Assembly (NCBI RefSeq): GCF_013823965.1
Contig: NZ_PNNA01000055.1
Coordinates: 1 to 64,000, forward strand
Direction: 5' to 3'
DNA length: 64,000 nt
Source: Flavobacterium sp.
GTDB taxonomy: Bacteria; Bacteroidota; Bacteroidia; Flavobacteriales; Flavobacteriaceae
Shown here: positions 1 through 8,740 of the stretch, piece by piece
Layout of the letters: each line of letters starts with the position of its first letter
How positions within the stretch are numbered: the stretch's first letter is position 1
Notes under the pieces: generated by a model
Seen by the model: the letters and a program-made list of their open reading frames with translations, nothing else
Told to the model about the DNA's origin: nothing
The model's database searches: none
Program-made: the position numbers and the translations under genes

Positions 1-623
1 CTTGGATTTATTTGCAAAGTCAAGTAAGCCATTTTGGCAACAACTTCTAAAACTTTACTGTTATAAACTGCTTTTGCAGCGTTTTTTCCCCAAGTAAATG
101 GCCCGTGATTTCCTATGAGAATCATTTCGACTTCTTCGTAAGAAAGATTTTTTTCTTTGAAGCATTCCAAAATTTGAATTCCAGTATTGTGTTCGTAATT
201 TCCTTCGATAAGTGCGTCACTCATTGGAGCAGCACAAGGAATATCAGCTGTTAAATGATCTGCATGAGTGGTTCCAAAAATTGGAATATCCAATTGAGAT
301 TGAGCCCAAGACACGGAATAAGTGGCGTGAGTGTGTGCCACTCCACCAATTTTTGGCCAGTTTTTATACAAAAAAGCATGGGTTTTCGTGTCTGATGAAG
401 GACGCATGGTTCCTTCAATGATATTGTTGTCGAAATCCAGGATAACAATATCTTCTGGTTTCAAATCTTCGTAAGGAACACCGCTTGGTTTTATGGCAAA
501 AACACCTTTTTCCCTGTCAACAGCGCTGACGTTTCCAAAAGTGTACACGACTAAATCCAAGGCATTTAATTGCATGTTCGCTTCGTAGCATTCTTGTTTT
601 AAATCTTTGTATATGGAACTCAT
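1..623 (-). CDS. araD: L-ribulose-5-phosphate 4-epimerase, C-terminus beyond window edge
   Basis: Class II aldolase-fold epimerase that converts L-ribulose-5-P to D-xylulose-5-P, the last step of L-arabinose entry into the pentose phosphate pathway. The visible 207 codons start MSSIYKDLKQECYEANMQLN and contain the family landmarks: a GNVSAVD substrate loop, a KPSGV phosphate-binding segment, a metal-binding HTHATYS histidine pair, a THADHL segment, and NHGPFTWG with the third metal histidine. The E. coli enzyme is 231 residues, so only about 25 residues should be missing past position 1. The start lies 10 nt after the araB stop, indicating co-transcription. araA is not in the window and may lie further left. 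The frame has no internal stop. Confidence 0.95.
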   Translation of the reverse strand, partial: MSSIYKDLKQECYEANMQLNALDLVVYTFGNVSAVDREKGVFAIKPSGVPYEDLKPEDIVILDFDNNIIEGTMRPSSDTKTHAFLYKNWPKIGGVAHTHATYSVSWAQSQLDIPIFGTTHADHLTADIPCAAPMSDALIEGNYEHNTGIQILECFKEKNLSYEEVEMILIGNHGPFTWGKNAAKAVYNSKVLEVVAKMAYLTLQINP

Positions 624-633
624 AATGTTCTTT

Positions 634-2292
634 TTATTGTTTTTGCAAAAGGCTTAATTGGTCATACGCTTTCATCAATCTCTCATATTCGGCAACCTTG
701 TCTTTTTCGGGAAAATATTCACTTTCGAAATCACTTCCCATTTTTTTACTGGCTTCAATCACGTTTGGATAAATTCCGGCTGCAACGGCTGCATAAACTG
801 CCGCACCAAGTGCCGGAGCCTGGTCTGAAGAGGCAACTTTAATGGGTTTATTCAAAACATTGGCCAAAGTTTGCATAATAAATGGCGACTTTCTAGCCAC
901 ACCGCCAATTCCGATTACGCTGTTTATTTTTACGCCTTCTTCTTCAAAACGATCCACAATTTTCTTGGAACCAAAACAGATTGCATTGATTAATGCTTTA
1001 AAAATATGTGGTGCTTTTGTTCCCAAAGACAAATTAGAAATCGCGCTTTTCAATCCTTGGTCGGCATCTGGGGTTCTTCTTCCATTGATCCAATCCAAAG
1101 CCGTTGGAATACTTTCAGACAGCGGAATTTGCTCTGCTTGTTCGGTTATTTTTTTGATGAAATTAGCGTTGATTTCTGCTGTTAATTTTTCTTTTTGGTC
1201 ATCGGATAAAATAGCCGACTTTAAAACCAAATTATCCAAAGGCCAAGAAAGTGTATCTTTAAACCAAGCCAACAAATCGCCAAAAGCAGACTGACCCGCC
1301 TCTAAACCAATATAACCCGGAATTACCGAACCATCTACTTGTCCGCAAATTCCCCGAACGGTATTTGTGCCTATAACTTCTTTTGAAGACACGATGATGT
1401 CACAGGTGGAAGTTCCCATAACCCTCACTAAAGTATGTTCGTCAATTTTGGCGCCAACTGCACCGGAATGCGCGTCAAAAGTTCCCACTGCAATCACGGT
1501 ATCGGTGGTAAGTCCCAGTCTGGTAGCCCATTCTTGGCTTAAATTTCCGGCCACAATATCGGATGTGAATGTTTCGTTATACAATTTTCCGCGAAGTTGG
1601 GCCAAATACGGATCCAGTTTTTCTAAAAATGCTGAAGGTGGCAATCCGTTCCAGTCATCGTGCCACATCGCTTTATGACCAGCTGCACAACGACTTCTTT
1701 TGAACGATTTTAAATCTTTGTTGTCGATAAGCAAATACGTCATCAAATCACAATGTTCCATCCAAGTGTAAGTGGCGTTTTTAACGGATTCATCCTCACG
1801 AGCCACGTGCAATATTTTGGCCCAAAACCATTCTGATGAATAAATTCCGCCTTCATATTTAGTGAAATTTTCTCCGCCCCAATTCGCTGCAAGTTCGTTT
1901 ATTTCATTGGCTTCTTTTATGGCAGTGTGATCTTTCCAAAGAACCATCATTGCATTTGGATTATTTTCAAAACCCTTTGTCAAGGCAAGTGGCGTCCCAT
2001 CTTCGGTAACGGGCACGGGCGATGAACCGGTTGTGTCGATGCAAATCCCTTTTATTTGTATTGGAGCCACATTACTGCTGGCAACAACTGTTTTTATGGT
2101 TGTTTCCAATCCTTCAATATGATCCAACGGATGCTGGCGAAACTTATTTATGGAGGCATCACAAAACTCATTGTTTTTCCATCTTTTGTAATGGCAGACA
2201 TCTGAAGCCAGCTCATGTCCATTTTCGGTGTCTATCAAAACGGCACGAACAGAGTCTGATCCGTAGTCTAATCCTATAACATAATTTTTCAT
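634..2292 (-). CDS. araB: L-ribulokinase (FGGY family)
   Basis: FGGY carbohydrate kinase, 552 aa (E. coli AraB is 566), that phosphorylates L-ribulose with ATP in the cytoplasm. The N-terminal ATPase-fold motif GLDYGSDSVRAVLID is at residues 7-21. The segment GTFDAHSGAVGA, with the probable catalytic Asp near residue 273, fits the FGGY base motif. GIGGVARKSPFIMQ and ALGAAVYAAVAAG near the C-terminus are the FGGY_C nucleotide-binding landmarks. The start MKNYVIGLDYG is the only one that leaves a normal N-terminus. It is first in an araB-araD pair and has its own promoter and a candidate AraR operator in the 235-bp gap upstream. L-ribulokinase rather than xylulokinase is favoured by the adjacent araD and the length. 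Confidence 0.95.
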   Translation of the reverse strand: MKNYVIGLDYGSDSVRAVLIDTENGHELASDVCHYKRWKNNEFCDASINKFRQHPLDHIEGLETTIKTVVASSNVAPIQIKGICIDTTGSSPVPVTEDGTPLALTKGFENNPNAMMVLWKDHTAIKEANEINELAANWGGENFTKYEGGIYSSEWFWAKILHVAREDESVKNATYTWMEHCDLMTYLLIDNKDLKSFKRSRCAAGHKAMWHDDWNGLPPSAFLEKLDPYLAQLRGKLYNETFTSDIVAGNLSQEWATRLGLTTDTVIAVGTFDAHSGAVGAKIDEHTLVRVMGTSTCDIIVSSKEVIGTNTVRGICGQVDGSVIPGYIGLEAGQSAFGDLLAWFKDTLSWPLDNLVLKSAILSDDQKEKLTAEINANFIKKITEQAEQIPLSESIPTALDWINGRRTPDADQGLKSAISNLSLGTKAPHIFKALINAICFGSKKIVDRFEEEGVKINSVIGIGGVARKSPFIMQTLANVLNKPIKVASSDQAPALGAAVYAAVAAGIYPNVIEASKKMGSDFESEYFPEKDKVAEYERLMKAYDQLSLLQKQ

Positions 2293-2316
2293 TCCAAAAT
2301 CATTTTAATATAATTA

Positions 2317-2324
2317 CAAATATA
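2317..2324 (-). promoter_or_regulatory. Promoter -7 box of araBD
   Basis: On the minus strand this reads TATATTTG, an exact match to the Bacteroidota -7 consensus TAnnTTTG. It is 24 nt upstream of the araB start. No exact TTTG -33 box is seen at the usual distance; that region is instead occupied by the inverted repeat at 2339-2359. Confidence 0.6.
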
Positions 2325-2338
2325 GTATATTTATTTTA

Positions 2339-2359
2339 TAAGTGTACATAAAACACTTA
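2339..2359. promoter_or_regulatory. Candidate AraR operator before araB
   Basis: Perfect 7-bp inverted repeat with a 7-nt spacer, TAAGTGT-N7-ACACTTA, just upstream of the araB -7 box and overlapping the -33 region, where a bound repressor would block RNA polymerase. The same half-sites with the same 7-nt spacing recur before susC, tkt, the symporter and the regulator gene. Assignment to the Nudix-type regulator at 15684 is an inference from this distribution. Confidence 0.6.
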
Positions 2360-2527
2360 ATTTAATTTGCTCAAGTCATTTTTGTCAAAATCCCAATAAC
2401 TCGGAAGGATTTTGATTCAAAATGAGTATTTTTTTGAATTACAAACTGTTTGCAAATTCGCATTAGCAGATTCCTAGAGTTTTACATTTATCTTGCGTAA
2501 ATGTCACTTTTGAAACCAACTTCTCTT

Positions 2528-3478
2528 TTATTCAAATTCAAATTTTGGTTTTCCCGTTTCGTCAAATTTAACGGCCATGACTCTTGCGTGTCTGTTGGGG
2601 TCATACAGGGGATCTCCAATTATTTCTTCATAATCCCTGGCGTGATAAATGCTCAATGGCGTAATGCCGTCCTCTGCAACCGTGAAACTGTTGTGTCCTG
2701 GTCCAAATATTTCCCTTTTATAGTCAGTTTCCAATACGGGAAATCTGGATTTTTTCCAAGAGTTTCTGTCCAGCAAATCGGAGTTTTGATCCGCCTCCAT
2801 CATACCCATACAATAACATGCTCCCGTGGCACTTGCAGAAAACGTGATATAGATTTTTTCGTTATTTTTTAGGACTGCGGGTCCTTCATTTACCCAGAAA
2901 TCAATTCTTTCCCAATCATAATCCGGAGTGGTAAGCATGAATTGAGCCGTTTTTAGCTTGATTGGAGATTCCATTTCGGCCAAATACAAATTGGAAGCCG
3001 CAAATTGACCTCCTGTTTTTTCGGCCCAACAGAAATATCTTTTTCCATTATTTTCAAAAACGGTACCGTCTAGGGAAAAATCGATAAATGTTTTGAAATC
3101 ACCATCTGCCGCTTGCATTTGGCCGAGTTCAATCCATTCGTCTTTCAATGGATTTTGTCCTTTGCATTCCAGTACATAGGGTCTTAATTTCCAGATGTCG
3201 TCGGCTTCGCTGGCGGCAAAATAAACATACCATATTCCGTCCAAATAATGTATTTCAGGAGCCCAAACATGCTGGCTCATTGGCCCTGAATCGTGTTTTT
3301 TCCAAACATTGAATGTTTCGGCTTCTTGTAGTTCATTTAGTGATTTGGCTCTTCTTAGTTCAATCGAATCGTAGGAAGGCACGGAACCCGTAAAATAATA
3401 ATACCCATCGGTGTGCTTGTAAACAAACGGGTCGGCTCGTTGTTCGACAATAAGAGAATTTTTTCTAGTTATGTCCAT
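2528..3478 (-). CDS. GH43 arabinofuranosidase-like enzyme without signal peptide
   Basis: 316-aa glycoside hydrolase of family 43 (five-bladed propeller). Probable catalytic residues: base Asp16 in RADPFVY, pKa modulator Asp137 in SLDGTVF, acid Glu198 in NEGPAVL. The N-terminus (MDITRKNSLIVEQRADPF) has no signal peptide or lipobox, unlike the other three GH43 enzymes here, so it should act in the cytoplasm on short arabino-oligosaccharides. It lies 2 nt after the stop of the GPH-type transporter, which fits import of oligosaccharides followed by internal exo-cleavage to L-arabinose. The exact linkage specificity, and arabinose versus xylose, cannot be read from the sequence; the neighbourhood favours alpha-1,5-L-arabinofuranosidase. 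Confidence 0.85.
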   Translation of the reverse strand: MDITRKNSLIVEQRADPFVYKHTDGYYYFTGSVPSYDSIELRRAKSLNELQEAETFNVWKKHDSGPMSQHVWAPEIHYLDGIWYVYFAASEADDIWKLRPYVLECKGQNPLKDEWIELGQMQAADGDFKTFIDFSLDGTVFENNGKRYFCWAEKTGGQFAASNLYLAEMESPIKLKTAQFMLTTPDYDWERIDFWVNEGPAVLKNNEKIYITFSASATGACYCMGMMEADQNSDLLDRNSWKKSRFPVLETDYKREIFGPGHNSFTVAEDGITPLSIYHARDYEEIIGDPLYDPNRHARVMAVKFDETGKPKFEFE

Positions 3479-3480
3479 TT

Positions 3481-4821
3481 TTATATATTCAATTTCTTTT
3501 TAATCGTTTCATAATATTCGTCGGTTATTTTGTAACGAAACATCATCCCTCCCATAATTACGTGGAATACGCCCGGAATAATTGTCAACATCAGGGCAAG
3601 TCCAACCAAGGCAGTTTCATTTTGAACTCCGTCCGGATTGTATTCAAAAAAGTCCAACAAATAACCCACTGCGGCTCCAGCTACACCCATTCCTGCTTTT
3701 TGTGCAAATGAAATGCCTCCAAAAGAGAGTCCAGAAACACGTTTACCGGTTTCGGCATGACCGTAATCCACGGCTTCCGAGATGGCAGACCAAAATACGG
3801 GTGCATGCAAATCGACAACAAAGGACAGTATGAAATAAATCACGTAGGCCAAAACCATGTCGCCGGGTTTAACGGCAAAATACATCACTAAACTTATGGC
3901 ACCTACTGCAAGTTGTGTCCATTTGAACAGTTTTACTTTACAGTAATGTTTGGTAATGTAGGTCGAAACAGGCATCGCCAATATTGCTGCAGTTACACCC
4001 GTTGCCATAAAGGTAGATTGCACACTGGCATCGCCTCCAAGGAAATATTTGGCATAGAAAATCGCTACCGATCCGCGAATGACATAACCTACCGTGCCAA
4101 AGAAACAAACACCGAATAAAAGTGTCCATTGACCATTTTGGAAAAGCAATTTCAATTGCTCTGATACCGGTTTTTTATCCACTTCGTGTTCCACTCGCTC
4201 TTTGGTTGTAAAAAAGCAGAATAAAAACAACAGCGTTCCCAGAAGTGCCATGATACCCATCGCCAACTGGTATCCTCTGGCCAAATCATTTTTACCCAAA
4301 TTCTCGGCCAAAATTGGTACCACGATAGAAACCAGAAACGCAGCTATTTTCGCAAAGAAAAGTCGATATCCGTTTGCTGTTAGACGTTCCTTTGAGTCGC
4401 TTGTCAATACGCCAATTAATGAAATATAAGGGATTGTAACCGATGTAAACATCAGGTTTACAAAAATATAGGTAACATAAGCATAAATCAATTTACCTGT
4501 ATAATCGAATTCGGGTGTTGTAAATGTCAAGAAAACAGAGAGCCCAAAAGGCACCGACAAGAAAAGGAAATAAGGTCTGTAACGTCCCCACTTTGTGGTA
4601 AATTTGTCGGTTATCAGTCCCATTAATGGATCGGCAATGGCATCTATAAATCGTACCAAAAGAAATAATAATGCCATATCTTTTGGTTTTAAACCAAAAA
4701 TGTCTGTGTAAAAAAACGTGATGATAAGAAACATCGAAGAGATTACGACATTCACTGCTGCATCGCCTGATCCATACCCGATTTTTTCGAGGATGCTTAA
4801 TTTTTGATTGTTGGATTTCAT
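3481..4821 (-). CDS. GPH-family sugar:cation symporter
   Basis: 446-aa MFS-type transporter of the glycoside-pentoside-hexuronide:cation (MelB-like) family, with about 12 hydrophobic segments. Family landmarks near the N-terminus are EKIGYGSGDAAVN (residues 12-24), RFIDAIADPLMGLITDK with the conserved acidic pair, and GRYRPYFLF. A conserved WSAISEAVDYGHAETGKR segment lies near residue 350. Its position between exported arabinan-degrading enzymes and a cytoplasmic GH43 suggests that it carries arabino-oligosaccharides or arabinose across the inner membrane. It could instead import other pentosides. Its stop is 2 nt before the GH43 start, so the two are surely co-transcribed. Confidence 0.88.
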   Translation of the reverse strand: MKSNNQKLSILEKIGYGSGDAAVNVVISSMFLIITFFYTDIFGLKPKDMALLFLLVRFIDAIADPLMGLITDKFTTKWGRYRPYFLFLSVPFGLSVFLTFTTPEFDYTGKLIYAYVTYIFVNLMFTSVTIPYISLIGVLTSDSKERLTANGYRLFFAKIAAFLVSIVVPILAENLGKNDLARGYQLAMGIMALLGTLLFLFCFFTTKERVEHEVDKKPVSEQLKLLFQNGQWTLLFGVCFFGTVGYVIRGSVAIFYAKYFLGGDASVQSTFMATGVTAAILAMPVSTYITKHYCKVKLFKWTQLAVGAISLVMYFAVKPGDMVLAYVIYFILSFVVDLHAPVFWSAISEAVDYGHAETGKRVSGLSFGGISFAQKAGMGVAGAAVGYLLDFFEYNPDGVQNETALVGLALMLTIIPGVFHVIMGGMMFRYKITDEYYETIKKKLNI

Positions 4822-4921
4822 AAACTATTTGTAAATTTTAAAAAGGTGGACAGGTTGGTGACAATCACTTCTGCCATTAAATGGGTTTGATTATTTTATT
4901 TTCTTGAATCCAAACTATCTA

Positions 4922-4948
4922 TTAATACTTTAAAAAAAAAGTATTGGT
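4922..4948. terminator. AT-only hairpin between GH43 and transporter genes
   Basis: AATACTTT, six A residues, then AAAGTATT form an 8-bp inverted repeat in the 175-bp gap between the endo-arabinanase stop and the transporter start. It contains only A/T in most positions, so it is a weak hairpin. It may attenuate or process the polycistronic message rather than end it. No promoter box was recognised in the gap. Confidence 0.25.
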
Positions 4949-4996
4949 TTGAATGGTATTTTTAATTCTTTTAAAAGTACATGATTAATTTTAAGG

Positions 4997-5989
4997 CTAA
5001 TCCATTGGTTGAACAGTGGGCCAAGAATCTATCCATGTAATTTCTTTGACGATTAGTTTTGGCAATGCTTTATCGCTGGCATCATAGCCGTGCATGAATG
5101 TATAATCTTTGCCATCAAAAGTAAACACGCTATTGTGCCCAACTCCATACCAGTTTTTGTTTCCTTCAATCACCAATGAGCCACCGCCTTCATTAAGTTC
5201 TACACCGTTTTTATCAACATAAGGTCCAGTTACGGATTTAGAGCGTCCTACCATTAATTTATAAGTACTTTTTTCACCTCGACAGCAATAATCCCAAGAG
5301 TTAAATTGATAATAATAATCTCCTTTTCTAAAGATAAAAGGCCCTTCTATGGCTCCGTTACCTGCCTCTGCTTCTTCTGTATCACCTTTTCTGTCTCGAC
5401 TTGCAATGGCTGTCCATTCCTCCGGTTTTGCCACTTCTTTTAGGTTAACATTCAACTTTACCATTTTTAATCCACTCCAAAATGAGCCAAATGCCAAGTA
5501 TGGTGTTCCCTTTTCATCAAAAATTAAATTGGGGTCAATGGCATTCCATAAATCCCTGTTGGGTACTGATTGAATGACAATGCCTTGGTCTGCCCATTTG
5601 TAATTTGCATCTGTCGGATTTAGGGTAGCGTTGGTAACCAATCCAATGGCAGAAGTATTTTTGCCAAAAGCTGAAACGGAATAATATAAATAGTAAATTC
5701 CGTTGTGAAAAGTAATATCTGGAGCCCAAATATGTCCGTTGAAACCTGGCGCAACAGTTGAAGCCCATTCTGGTGCTTTTGCAAAAACAGGAGCAGCCTG
5801 AGTCCAGTTTTTTAAATCTTTGGACGTAAAACTTGTAATTCCGGGTCCAGTACAAAATAGATAATAGGTATCTCCTTGTTTGGCAACTACAGGATCGTGT
5901 GTTATTGGTCTTTTTTGAGCCAAAGAAAAACAAGTAATCAATAGTGTCAGAAAAAAGAAAGTGGATTGTATGTATCTAGAAATATTCAT
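4997..5989 (-). CDS. Exported endo-1,5-alpha-L-arabinanase (GH43)
   Basis: 330-aa GH43 enzyme of the endo-arabinanase type. A Sec signal peptide occupies residues 1 to about 24 (MNISRYIQSTFFFLTLL...FSLAQ). The catalytic triad is readable: base Asp32 in THDPVVAK, Asp152 in NAIDPN, acid Glu215 in GAIEGPF. GHIWAPDI and VGHNSVF are further landmarks shared with AbnA-type arabinanases. It would cut the alpha-1,5-linked arabinan backbone in the periplasm or outside the cell. It is co-transcribed with the upstream GH43 gene (10-nt gap) and followed by the transporter. Confidence in GH43 is high; the endo mode rests on overall similarity in motif order. Confidence 0.88.
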   Translation of the reverse strand: MNISRYIQSTFFFLTLLITCFSLAQKRPITHDPVVAKQGDTYYLFCTGPGITSFTSKDLKNWTQAAPVFAKAPEWASTVAPGFNGHIWAPDITFHNGIYYLYYSVSAFGKNTSAIGLVTNATLNPTDANYKWADQGIVIQSVPNRDLWNAIDPNLIFDEKGTPYLAFGSFWSGLKMVKLNVNLKEVAKPEEWTAIASRDRKGDTEEAEAGNGAIEGPFIFRKGDYYYQFNSWDYCCRGEKSTYKLMVGRSKSVTGPYVDKNGVELNEGGGSLVIEGNKNWYGVGHNSVFTFDGKDYTFMHGYDASDKALPKLIVKEITWIDSWPTVQPMD

Positions 5990-5999
5990 ATTGTTGTTT

Positions 6000-6995
6000 T
6001 TATTTTTGAATTCCTTCAGTTGTCATAATTACTCTTTTCATTGTGCCGTCTTCGTTGTAATGCAGTCTATCCACACAAACCGATCTTCTGAAACTGCCTC
6101 CATTGGGTTGAATGCTTCCATTGTGATAAATAAAATAGGGTACTCCCTTGAATTCAATTATGGATTGATGATTGGTGTTTGAGTTTCCTGCAATTTCATT
6201 CAAAATGCCTTTGAATTCCCATGGTCCATTGATGGATTTGCTCATGGCATAGGCAATTTTTTCCGGAAATTGGTACGCATACGATAGGTAATACCAATTC
6301 TTGTGTTTGTGAATCCAAGGAGCTTCAGTAAAATTAGGCAAGTCAATAGTTTGAATTGGACCATCAAGCTCCACCATATTTTCTTTTAGTTTGGCGTAAT
6401 GGCAAACGGTGTTACCCCAAAATAAATAGGCTTGTCCATCATCATCAATCATTACGGTTGGGTCGATATCATCCCAATCGATTTTGGTTTCCTTGGTCAT
6501 GTCATTGGTTATGATTGCTTTTCCAAGTGCATCTTTAAATGGTCCTATTGGACTGTCGGAAACGGCAACACCAATGGCTTTTCCGTCAATGGTTCCGTGC
6601 GAAACGGTAAGATACCAATAAAATTTTCCGTTACGCTCAATGACTTGAGCTGCCCAAGCATCGGATTTTGCCCAACTGAAATCCGTCACTTTAAGCGGTA
6701 CGGGATGTTCTTGCCAATTTACCATGTCCGAGGACGAATAGACCAGCCACTCATTCATTTTATAAAAATTGAAATCGTTTGGCGCTTCATCGTGACCTGC
6801 GTAGAGATAAACTTTGTCTTTATAAACCAAAGCCGCTGGATCACCCGTGTATTTGTCTTTAATTATAGGATTGTTGATTTGCAGGGTTTGACTTGCATTT
6901 CCAACATTGGCGGAAGCCGAAATTTCATCTGGCTTCATGGTTTTGCAAGAAGAAACAAATACAAAAAGTGACGCGAATATGAGTATGTTTTTCAT
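6000..6995 (-). CDS. GH43 lipoprotein, arabinofuranosidase/xylosidase-like
   Basis: 331-aa GH43 lipoprotein. The signal peptide ends in a lipobox with Cys17 (FVFVSSCK), so the enzyme is probably anchored in the outer membrane. Catalytic residues: Asp52 in TGDPAALV, Asp178 in DDIDPTVM, Glu224 in FTEAPWI. This short single-domain form resembles exo-acting GH43 enzymes that remove arabinofuranosyl side groups; beta-xylosidase activity is an alternative that the motifs do not exclude. It sits between two other exported GH43 genes in the same leftward operon, 10 nt before the endo-arabinanase and 115 nt after the large GH43 gene. Confidence 0.85.
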   Translation of the reverse strand: MKNILIFASLFVFVSSCKTMKPDEISASANVGNASQTLQINNPIIKDKYTGDPAALVYKDKVYLYAGHDEAPNDFNFYKMNEWLVYSSSDMVNWQEHPVPLKVTDFSWAKSDAWAAQVIERNGKFYWYLTVSHGTIDGKAIGVAVSDSPIGPFKDALGKAIITNDMTKETKIDWDDIDPTVMIDDDGQAYLFWGNTVCHYAKLKENMVELDGPIQTIDLPNFTEAPWIHKHKNWYYLSYAYQFPEKIAYAMSKSINGPWEFKGILNEIAGNSNTNHQSIIEFKGVPYFIYHNGSIQPNGGSFRRSVCVDRLHYNEDGTMKRVIMTTEGIQK

Positions 6996-7040
6996 TTTAT
7001 TTAAATTCTTTATAGTTCCTTTTGAACATTTATTTTATCC

Positions 7041-7081
7041 AAATGCTCCTCCTATAGACAAACAGGAAGAGCATTTTTTTT
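7041..7081. terminator. Hairpin with T-run between two GH43 genes
   Basis: AAATGCTCCTCC and GGAAGAGCATTT form an imperfect (11 of 12) inverted repeat followed on the plus strand by eight T residues. As an intrinsic terminator it is oriented against the genes, which run on the minus strand; in their direction there is no U-run. It may be an mRNA stem-loop that stabilises the upstream part of the operon. Confidence 0.4.
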
Positions 7082-7110
7082 CTAACTAATCAAATATTAA
7101 AAAGAATTTA

Positions 7111-8730
7111 TTAATTTATTTTTTTTGCCCAAACTGGTTGACCGCTCGAGGTGAATCCAGAATAGGTTATAGTAACTTTTCTAGGCGAAGCTTCCCAATC
7201 CCAAGAATCACTTACTTTACATTTGTTGCCATTTACGGTAAGGGTTTGATTGGTACTGTCATAAGACCAGGTTCCTGTAACGCCACCGCTTACTTTTTTA
7301 TCAGCCGTCAAGTATATGGTAACCGATTTTTGAATGGTTTTGTACTGATAATTCATCGTGATTTGTTCCCATGAACCTATGAACGAAGCTTCGGTAATAG
7401 TTGTTTTTGGCACTGCTGCATAACGTTCGGGAGAGACTACCGGCCATCCATCTTCTGTCCATTGAATGGCGCGAACGTGTCCCATCATTAAAGCATTGGA
7501 AGCATTAATTCCCGGTACGTTTTCTGGTAAACGGGCTTGTGAAGCATAAAACCATTCTTTGGTATCTGGATTTTGAAATACGGAACAATGGGAAAATCCA
7601 ACCCATCCCGTGTGACTATTAAACGAATAAGGATGCGTAAGCATTGGCCAAGCATCGGCTCCATTGGTGATATTGGCTCCATTGATGCCTAGATATGGTC
7701 CTGTGATGCTTTTAGAACGGGCAACACGAGTGTTGTAAGCTACCGATAATTCGTCATAAGCCAAGAAAAGATAGTAATACTGGGTATCTGGATTGTAAAT
7801 AATCTCTGGGCCTTCAGAAGCTTGCCAACGACTGGTGGCGCTTCGAGATGCAATGCGCGTTCCGTAATCGCTCAACGTTTTTAATTGGTCTGGTTTTCCC
7901 GTGGCAGGATTCAATTTCAAGGCTGCAATTCCTGAGTGCCAAGAACCATAAATTAAATAATGTTCTCCTTCTGGCGTAACGGTAAAAGTAGGGTCGATAG
8001 CATTGAATTTAAAATAAGCATTTTCCCAATTTCTGGTTCCCGTAAAAGAATACGGTTTTAATCCATCCGGTTCTGAACAAACCACCATTCCCTTGTCTAC
8101 CCATACATTGGTGGCCAAATCATCAGATTCTGCCAATCCAATAAAAGCTCTTTCTGACCAAGAATAAGTAAAATCTGTACCCGTAATTGGTTCATCTACC
8201 ACAATGCAATAATACATTCGGTATTTGCTGCCCACTTTTTTGATATATGGCGCCCAATAACCGTATCTAGGGTTTGCAATTGCTGGCAAAGCTGGAACCA
8301 TACGGGCTCTTTTATTGTTCAAGGAATCTTTTACCCATGCTGGAGCCGTAGTCATTGATGCTCCCATATATTCCCAATTCACAAGATCTTTAGACCTTCT
8401 GTAATGAAAATGTCCGTGTCCATCGTGTGCGTTTCCATAAGAAGCATCGGTTTGGTACATATAATAATAATCGCCACATTTTTCAACGGATGGATCGTGT
8501 ACGTTAGCCAAATTCCATTGCGAATTAGAACCCCAAGCAGCGATGGATGTATAATTATCCAGATAGGTTGGCCCCGCAAATGTCGGAGTTGGCGTTGGAG
8601 TTGGCGTTGGAGTTGGCGTCGGCGTTGGTGTAGGAGAAGGATCTTCACCGGAACAACTACTAATGGTAACCGATACCAGAAAAGTTGTCGCCATCAAAAC
8701 CACAGCTGAAAAGAATGTTGCTTTTTTCAT
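7111..8730 (-). CDS. Multidomain GH43 arabinanase lipoprotein with Pro-Thr linker
   Basis: 539-aa surface-type lipoprotein. Lipobox Cys26 (TISSC) is followed by a PSPTPT... linker at about residues 30-50 coded by a 12-nt repeat. The GH43 propeller has base Asp79 (NVHDPSV), Asp246 (NAIDPTF) and acid Glu306 (ASEGPEI). Residues from about 450 to 539 form a separate beta-rich C-terminal domain beginning TEASFIGSWEQI, the arrangement seen in long extracellular arabinanases such as the Bacillus Abn2 type. It probably makes the first cuts in arabinan at the cell surface, feeding oligosaccharides to SusC/D. It is co-transcribed, 10 nt after the GH51 stop. Confidence 0.87.
   Translation of the reverse strand: MKKATFFSAVVLMATTFLVSVTISSCSGEDPSPTPTPTPTPTPTPTPTPTFAGPTYLDNYTSIAAWGSNSQWNLANVHDPSVEKCGDYYYMYQTDASYGNAHDGHGHFHYRRSKDLVNWEYMGASMTTAPAWVKDSLNNKRARMVPALPAIANPRYGYWAPYIKKVGSKYRMYYCIVVDEPITGTDFTYSWSERAFIGLAESDDLATNVWVDKGMVVCSEPDGLKPYSFTGTRNWENAYFKFNAIDPTFTVTPEGEHYLIYGSWHSGIAALKLNPATGKPDQLKTLSDYGTRIASRSATSRWQASEGPEIIYNPDTQYYYLFLAYDELSVAYNTRVARSKSITGPYLGINGANITNGADAWPMLTHPYSFNSHTGWVGFSHCSVFQNPDTKEWFYASQARLPENVPGINASNALMMGHVRAIQWTEDGWPVVSPERYAAVPKTTITEASFIGSWEQITMNYQYKTIQKSVTIYLTADKKVSGGVTGTWSYDSTNQTLTVNGNKCKVSDSWDWEASPRKVTITYSGFTSSGQPVWAKKIN
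8581..8640. repeat. In-frame 12-nt tandem repeat coding a Pro-Thr linker
   Basis: Alternating units of GGAGTTGGCGTT and close variants (GGCGTCGGCGTT) read on the minus strand as repeated Pro-Thr pairs just after the lipobox of the large GH43 gene. Because the unit is a multiple of three, slippage would lengthen or shorten the tether without breaking the frame. Confidence 0.85.
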
Positions 8731-8740
8731 TTTTATCTAT

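Noticed and set aside
842..1294. A 150-codon plus-strand frame opposite araB
   Set aside because: Antisense shadow of a well-conserved kinase gene.
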